Below, piece after piece: positions 60,181 through 64,000 of a stretch of DNA of 64,000 nt. The stretch covers positions 24,242,001-24,306,000 of the forward strand of contig OZ231126.1 in the NCBI GenBank assembly GCA_965153355.1, in the 5' to 3' direction. The notes beneath the pieces are model-generated. The model was not told the origin of the DNA. It ran no database searches and saw only the letters and a list, made by a program, of their open reading frames with translations. Position 1 is the stretch's first letter, and every line of letters begins with the position of its first letter. The stretch is from Flaccisagitta enflata. Its lineage: Eukaryota > Chaetognatha > Sagittoidea > Aphragmophora. Position numbers and translations under genes: made by a program.

Positions 60181-60990
60181 AGCAAAAATATCCAGCTTTA
60201 TGGGCCCCAGGGGCCCCAAAGGACCCTAAAGGACCCAAAAACAGGTTTTTGAGGAATTTGAGGGTTTTTTTTCAATGTTATCATTTTCTATTTTGGTTAT
60301 TTATGGTAAATTTCAACCATATTAATGTAATAGATGCCCTAGCAAGATAGAATTTCCAGAGGTAAGGGCCCTAGGGGCCCCTAACGGCCCCAAAGACCAT
60401 AAAAGTAGGTTTTTTAGGCTTTATTAAGCTTTTATCGCATGAAATCAGGTTTCATTTACATGTACAGTTTAAATTTCATCTTTGTTAATGTAATAGAGGT
60501 TTTACCAAGTAAAATTTTTGGGTGTTATGGGCCCTAGGGGCCCCTAGAGATCGTAAAAGTAGGTTTTTTAGGCTATTTTTGGTTTTTTTTTGCTAACAAT
60601 CATGGGTTTTTTTGTTGTTCACAGTAAATTTTAATGTTGTTAATGTGAAAGAGGTTTTAGCAAGCAAGATCTTAAAATATTATGGGCCTCAAGGGCCCCT
60701 GGGGACCCTAAAAGACGTTTTTTTTAGCCTAAAAAGAGTATTTTTTTCAATCTTAATTTTTTTTTTTAAATATCGCAAATTTCCACCCTTTAAGTGAGGA
60801 ATAGGCCTTTACAAGCATCCTTTTAGTGTTATGGGCTCCAGGGGCCCTAAAAAATTATTTTTTGCCTATAGTTCCCTATAGTCACATGTTTTTTGGTACA
60901 ACATGAGGAATCTAAACCCTGTTAATGTGATAGAGGCCTTGGGTGGTATGGGCTCCAGAGGCCCCTAGCTATAAAATGGGGTCCCCAAGG
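60140..60990. repeat. Decayed satellite array, about six units of 150 bp
   Basis: Each unit has TTAATGTAATAGAGGCCTTAGC-like, TTATGGGCCCCAGGGGCCCC-like and AAAGTAGGTTTTTTAGGC-like blocks in the same order. GGGCC blocks recur near 60,200, 60,370, 60,530, 60,685, 60,830 and 60,950. Confidence 0.8.
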
Positions 60991-61109
60991 CCGCATGTTT
61001 AGGTGTGACAAAGCACCTCTTATTTGCTACTTGACCATGTTATTTTCCATACAATACATCGTGTCATACTGTTTTTCTCTCTCTCTTTCTCTCTCTCTCT
61101 TTCACTTGG

Positions 61110-61510
61110 GATCGTCTTACCCTCCTCCTCCTCCTCCTCCTCCTCCTCCTCCTCCTCCTCCTCCTCCTCCTCCTCCTCCTCCACTTTCTTTTTCTTCATA
61201 TAGTCCAACAATTTTGCTATAAAATCAGTGTCCTGTTGTAGCTGTCATCTTAGAGATGTATGAATCACAGCCAATATTCTCGATTTACTGGAAATTTGCT
61301 GCCACTGCCACCTCTTCCTCCTCCTCCTCCTCTCCCCCTCTTCCTCTTCTTTCTATATACAATGCCACAAGTTATCATTAAAACCAATGTCCTGTTATAG
61401 CTGTCATCTCAAAGATATATATAGCTAGGCCAAATGCTCAATTTACTTGAGATTAGCTATTTCCGCCACCTCTTATTCCTCCTCCTCCTCCTCCTCCTCC
61501 TCCTCCCCCC
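61110..61510. repeat. Higher-order (TCC)n array
   Basis: Three TCC blocks (61,122-61,182, about 61,310-61,335, 61,470-61,506) are separated by two related spacers of about 130 bp. Each spacer contains GTCCTGTTRTAGCTGTCATC and CAATTTACT..GAGATTAGCT-like words. Confidence 0.85.
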
Positions 61511-62594
61511 ATTCTATAATCAACCATCTCATCTTACATTGTAAACGCTACAAAAGAACTAGCAACAAGACTACACTTTCTTAACAAACAATTGCTTTCT
61601 AGTAGTAGGGCTGAAATAGATTATTACCAATGGAGCTGGATATCAAATTGCCCTTTTAAGACACAGGAAAATAGCAAGGTCCTATTTCTCCAAAATGGTA
61701 ACAGGTACCTATATATGGAAACTAGTCCCTTGTAGGCCATCACCAAAAGGTAGAAATTCATCAAAAAAAGTACCTTAAGTCCCTGGTGTAGATAGGTAAA
61801 AAAAAATAAAACTGTTTTTTTTGCTCTTCCCCCTTCCATAGGATTACAATGGGAAGTTACTCGTTGAATTTTAAAAATTGCTTTTTTTAGTATTGCGCAA
61901 AAACTATGAGAGGTACCCATATATGGAAACCTGATTATGAAACCTAAGGGTCTCCTCTTCAAATTTCATTAATGATATTACCTTAATGTTTGGGTGTACT
62001 ATGGTTTTAAAAAAAAAAAAGGTCGCTGACCCCTTCTTTTTTATAAGAAATAAGCCTCGCCAGGCCATTTTAGAGCGCTCTAGCCCCCCCCCATGAAAAA
62101 ATCAGCCAAAATTGTGATTGGTATTTTACATACTAACCACTAACATTCATTTTCAGCCATATTTGCTTCATTTCTTTCACTTTTAAATTTTGACAAAATT
62201 TGCCATTTCAGCCTCCAGAGCCAGAGTCCGGGTGATTACATAGTGGGCACCTAGTTCCGGTTAAGTTAGGGTTCTATGGCTGGTTAATATCAATCATATA
62301 GTTCAAAGATTAGGTTTGGCGTTTTTTGTTTCTGCATTTTTGGCATAGAAGTGCCCTCTGAGGTACTGAGAAGGGTCGGCCCACAGTGTTCTGAAAACGT
62401 GATCTTTTCTCTTCAATTTAGTCCGACTGGACAGTTCCTCGCACTTAATTGATTTTTCTCGGTTGCTTGGTTCAACAATTTATTGATTTTTTCACATGCG
62501 CAGTCATTAAATTGACCACTCGTGAATTCGCCAATATGGTACTTAGCAAGTACAGCCCCAGTGGGGGATTTCCAACCCTCCACTTCTCCCTCAC
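61511..62594. other. Intronic sequence, no separate feature recognised
   Basis: Lies inside the predicted 3.8-kb DUF229 intron (58,968-62,813). GGTACC.ATATATGGAAAC occurs twice (about 61,702 and 61,911). Confidence 0.5.
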
Positions 62595-62783
62595 AAACAA
62601 GTGACGCGGGGTCACAATATTGTTGCGGACGGGTGGGCAGGGGTATCCAACCACCATACACACCCCATCCCATCCCCAAAACGTTTCTTAAATTCTCGTT
62701 TTCCCACTTTTCAACTCGATGACCCCGGACAGACGGACGGACGGACAAAGCCTCCTTTAGAGTTGCGTGTCCGCAACTAAAAA
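62595..62783 (+). mobile_element. Family A3 element beside a splice donor
   Basis: ACAAGTGACGCGGGGTCAC, TGTTGCGGACGGGTGGGCAGG, a short GGACGGACGG core, CCTCCTTTAGAG, and the hairpin AGTTGCGTGTCCGCAACT followed by AAAAA. Its end lies about 30 bp from the donor of the DUF229 exon at 62,814. Confidence 0.9.
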
Positions 62784-62813
62784 GCGGCCAACTCTCAACT
62801 GCATCCTGCCCAC

Positions 62814-63107
62814 CTTGGGCTTCATTTCCACTTCTAACGCGTAGATATTCGTCCCGACAATCCTTTGAGCCTTTATGATGCGATTGACGCGCATGCGTGC
62901 ACAAATGTCGCCGACGTCGATGAGAAGCTTCTCCAACACCTCGTCAAACGCATCCCTAGCCCTTTGAAAGACTTTGAAGGTGACATCGACTTCCACCATC
63001 CGATTGCAGCTGCAAAATTCGTCTGGGATTCCGGCTTGAGCGCAGTTGCGGTCCTCGGGGACTTCCGTCAACAATGAATAAGCCACTTTTCCGTTCTCCT
63101 CAGCGGA
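62814..63107 (-). CDS. DUF229 family gene, penultimate coding exon
   Basis: 294 bp, 98 codons, phase 0 at both ends. Near the start it reads LTEVPEDRNCAQAGIPDEF followed by CSC. The order of an xxxPxxRxC motif, an AGIP motif and a CxC pair is a signature I associate with DUF229 proteins, where it follows the sulfatase-like domain. Later come VEVDVTFKVFQRARDAFDEV and IYALEVEMKPK. The acceptor is CCTAATAGCAG before TCCGCT, and the donor is AAG|GTGGGC. An open frame continues past the donor for about 18 codons, the last of which (GRFLVADTQL) translate a family A3 transposon hairpin. This shows the exon must end before it. Joining to 58,967 keeps frame and restores the expected C-terminus. Confidence 0.85.
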
Positions 63108-63610
63108 CTGCTATTAGGAATATTCTTATAGAATCAATTTCATAATCAGGAGGCCAAACCATGAGGGGTGGAGAATTCAATTAATAAGTGGAGCAAACTA
63201 AATAACATCTTCAAAACAAATCAAAAACAAAATTACGCCGTTGAAAAAGTATATGTTTTCTTAACAATGTTACCCTCGGGTGATTTGTGGCATTTTCGTT
63301 TCAAAGGAAACAATCATTGCCCTTACTACTCTTGGTATGCAGTTTACTTTTGGGTTAGATAGAGATGGAATGTTTTTCAGATTCTGTTATATGGAAAACT
63401 AGGAGTGATGCGCGTATTATATAGTCAGGGAGGGGCAAGACCCTCTTCCATTCATTTCAGTATGGGTATAGTGAGGGATATAATTCCACTTTTCACAGAG
63501 CCTAAGCGCCTGATAAGCCGATCGTTAGTTTGACAGATGATGCGAGTTCTAGAGTCCATGTACACTTCTTAGATGAATTTCATGCAACTTAGCTTGTTAC
63601 TGAAATGTAC
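63108..63610 (-). other. DUF229 gene, predicted 503-bp intron
   Basis: Bounded by donor AAG|GTACAT (63,611 side) and acceptor AATAGCAG (63,107 side) on the minus strand. No inserted element was recognised. Confidence 0.65.
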
Positions 63611-63794
63611 CTTTAATTGGGTCCAAGGTGCGGAGCTGGTCTGTACATGAAGCAAATGTTGCATCGTCTTGTGGATATCAAAGGCGGTCACGAGTCTCTT
63701 GCTGTTGAGGCGGAGGTTGGCCACCAGCTCCGGAAACTGCTCCTCAAACCAAGGAGGCATGACGAAAAACATGAAGGGCAGTTTATTTTCCATC
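63611..63794 (-). CDS. DUF229 family gene, antepenultimate exon
   Basis: 184 bp encoding 61 full codons. It reads ENKLPFMFFVMPPWFEEQFP, then LNSKRLVTAFDIHKTMQHLL and HVQ. This matches the conserved end of the DUF229 sulfatase-like region as I know it: an acidic/basic-LPF block, PxWFxxxxP, then NxxRLxTxFDIHxTxxHLL. The donor AAG|GTACAT is in phase 0 with the next exon. The 5' boundary (GGGTAG|GATGG) is the least certain: its pyrimidine tract is poor, and a start Met at 63,793 is unlikely because the conserved domain should continue upstream. Upstream exons with the metal-binding residues lie beyond 64,000. Confidence 0.82.
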
Positions 63795-64000
63795 CTACCC
63801 CAATCACTGTATTGGAATATGATTATATGAATGAATCACTTTTCTCAGAATCTTTAATCTTTTGTTTGTATTTTCTTTAATAACGTACAACAATCGGACA
63901 GACTGACGGGCAGACAAATCTCCTCAAAACAGAGAAAAGCTTTACTCTTTAATCTTTACCCATTCATTAACTCATTCAATCCATCTGCACCGTTCTTCTC
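63795..64000. other. Probable intron of the DUF229 gene to window edge
   Basis: No further DUF229 motif is readable on the minus strand. Short CAGACTGACGGGCAGAC words near 63,898 recall family A core sequence. Confidence 0.45.

Overview
This is eukaryotic nuclear DNA, most likely from an animal. The evidence is spliced coding exons, very high microsatellite content and dense, nested non-autonomous transposons. I cannot name the species. There is no operon structure, and I found no rRNA or tRNA gene and no CRISPR array. Only one protein-coding gene is well supported: the last three exons of a DUF229 (sulfatase/alkaline-phosphatase-like superfamily) gene on the minus strand at 58,812-63,794, whose 5' part lies beyond the right edge. 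Two small candidate exons at 25.6-25.9 kb, one of them a membrane-spanning stretch, are much weaker.

Most of the window is repeats of three kinds. (1) Perfect or near-perfect microsatellites: (CT)n/(GA)n, (TG)n, (CAA)n/(GTT)n, (GAT)n, (GAAA)n, (TATG)n and (TCC)n, many over 100 bp. (2) Small TIR elements flanked by TA duplications (called D, F, G, H, L, M and N here), often foldback and often nested, plus one hAT-like element with an 8-bp duplication. (3) Two abundant families without clear target duplications. Family A has about 25 copies; each starts near CAAGGCCGGATACACGG, carries a core of GACGGACC-type words and ends in a hairpin followed by AAAAA. Family C has arms GGGCAGCGGCCCC...CTATGCT around a core of about 20-bp minisatellite units (GCCTCGAGGCCCAAATCCCA). 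Both resemble Helentron-derived elements, which carry subterminal inverted repeats, a 3' hairpin and an internal tandem-repeat core. That class assignment is inference.

Layout: 0-14 kb has simple repeats, A and C copies, two D elements and one G element. 15.07-19.04 kb is a 4-kb foldback element packed with nested A and C copies. 22.98-24.50 kb is a three-level nest F>G>D, each level with TA duplications. 26-31.4 kb has elements H, C2, L and M. 31.4-33.5 kb is microsatellite and minisatellite. 33.6-36.8 kb is a recent 1.57-kb tandem duplication. 42.5-43.6 kb is a hAT-like element. 43.9-45.5 kb is a second copy of the large foldback with a family C insertion. 47.66-50.53 kb is a 2.9-kb palindrome with a family C element at its centre. 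51-58.8 kb holds A and C copies and long simple repeats. 58.8-64 kb is the DUF229 gene.

The strongest novel signal is in family A. A short word near the 5' end is reverse-complementary to the distal arm of the 3' hairpin. The word differs between subfamilies (GTCGCGTGC, GTTGCGGAC, GTCGCGGAC, GGTGCGAC), but both sites change together so pairing is kept. Many apparent long reading frames here are translations of simple repeats or of family A ends and are not genes.
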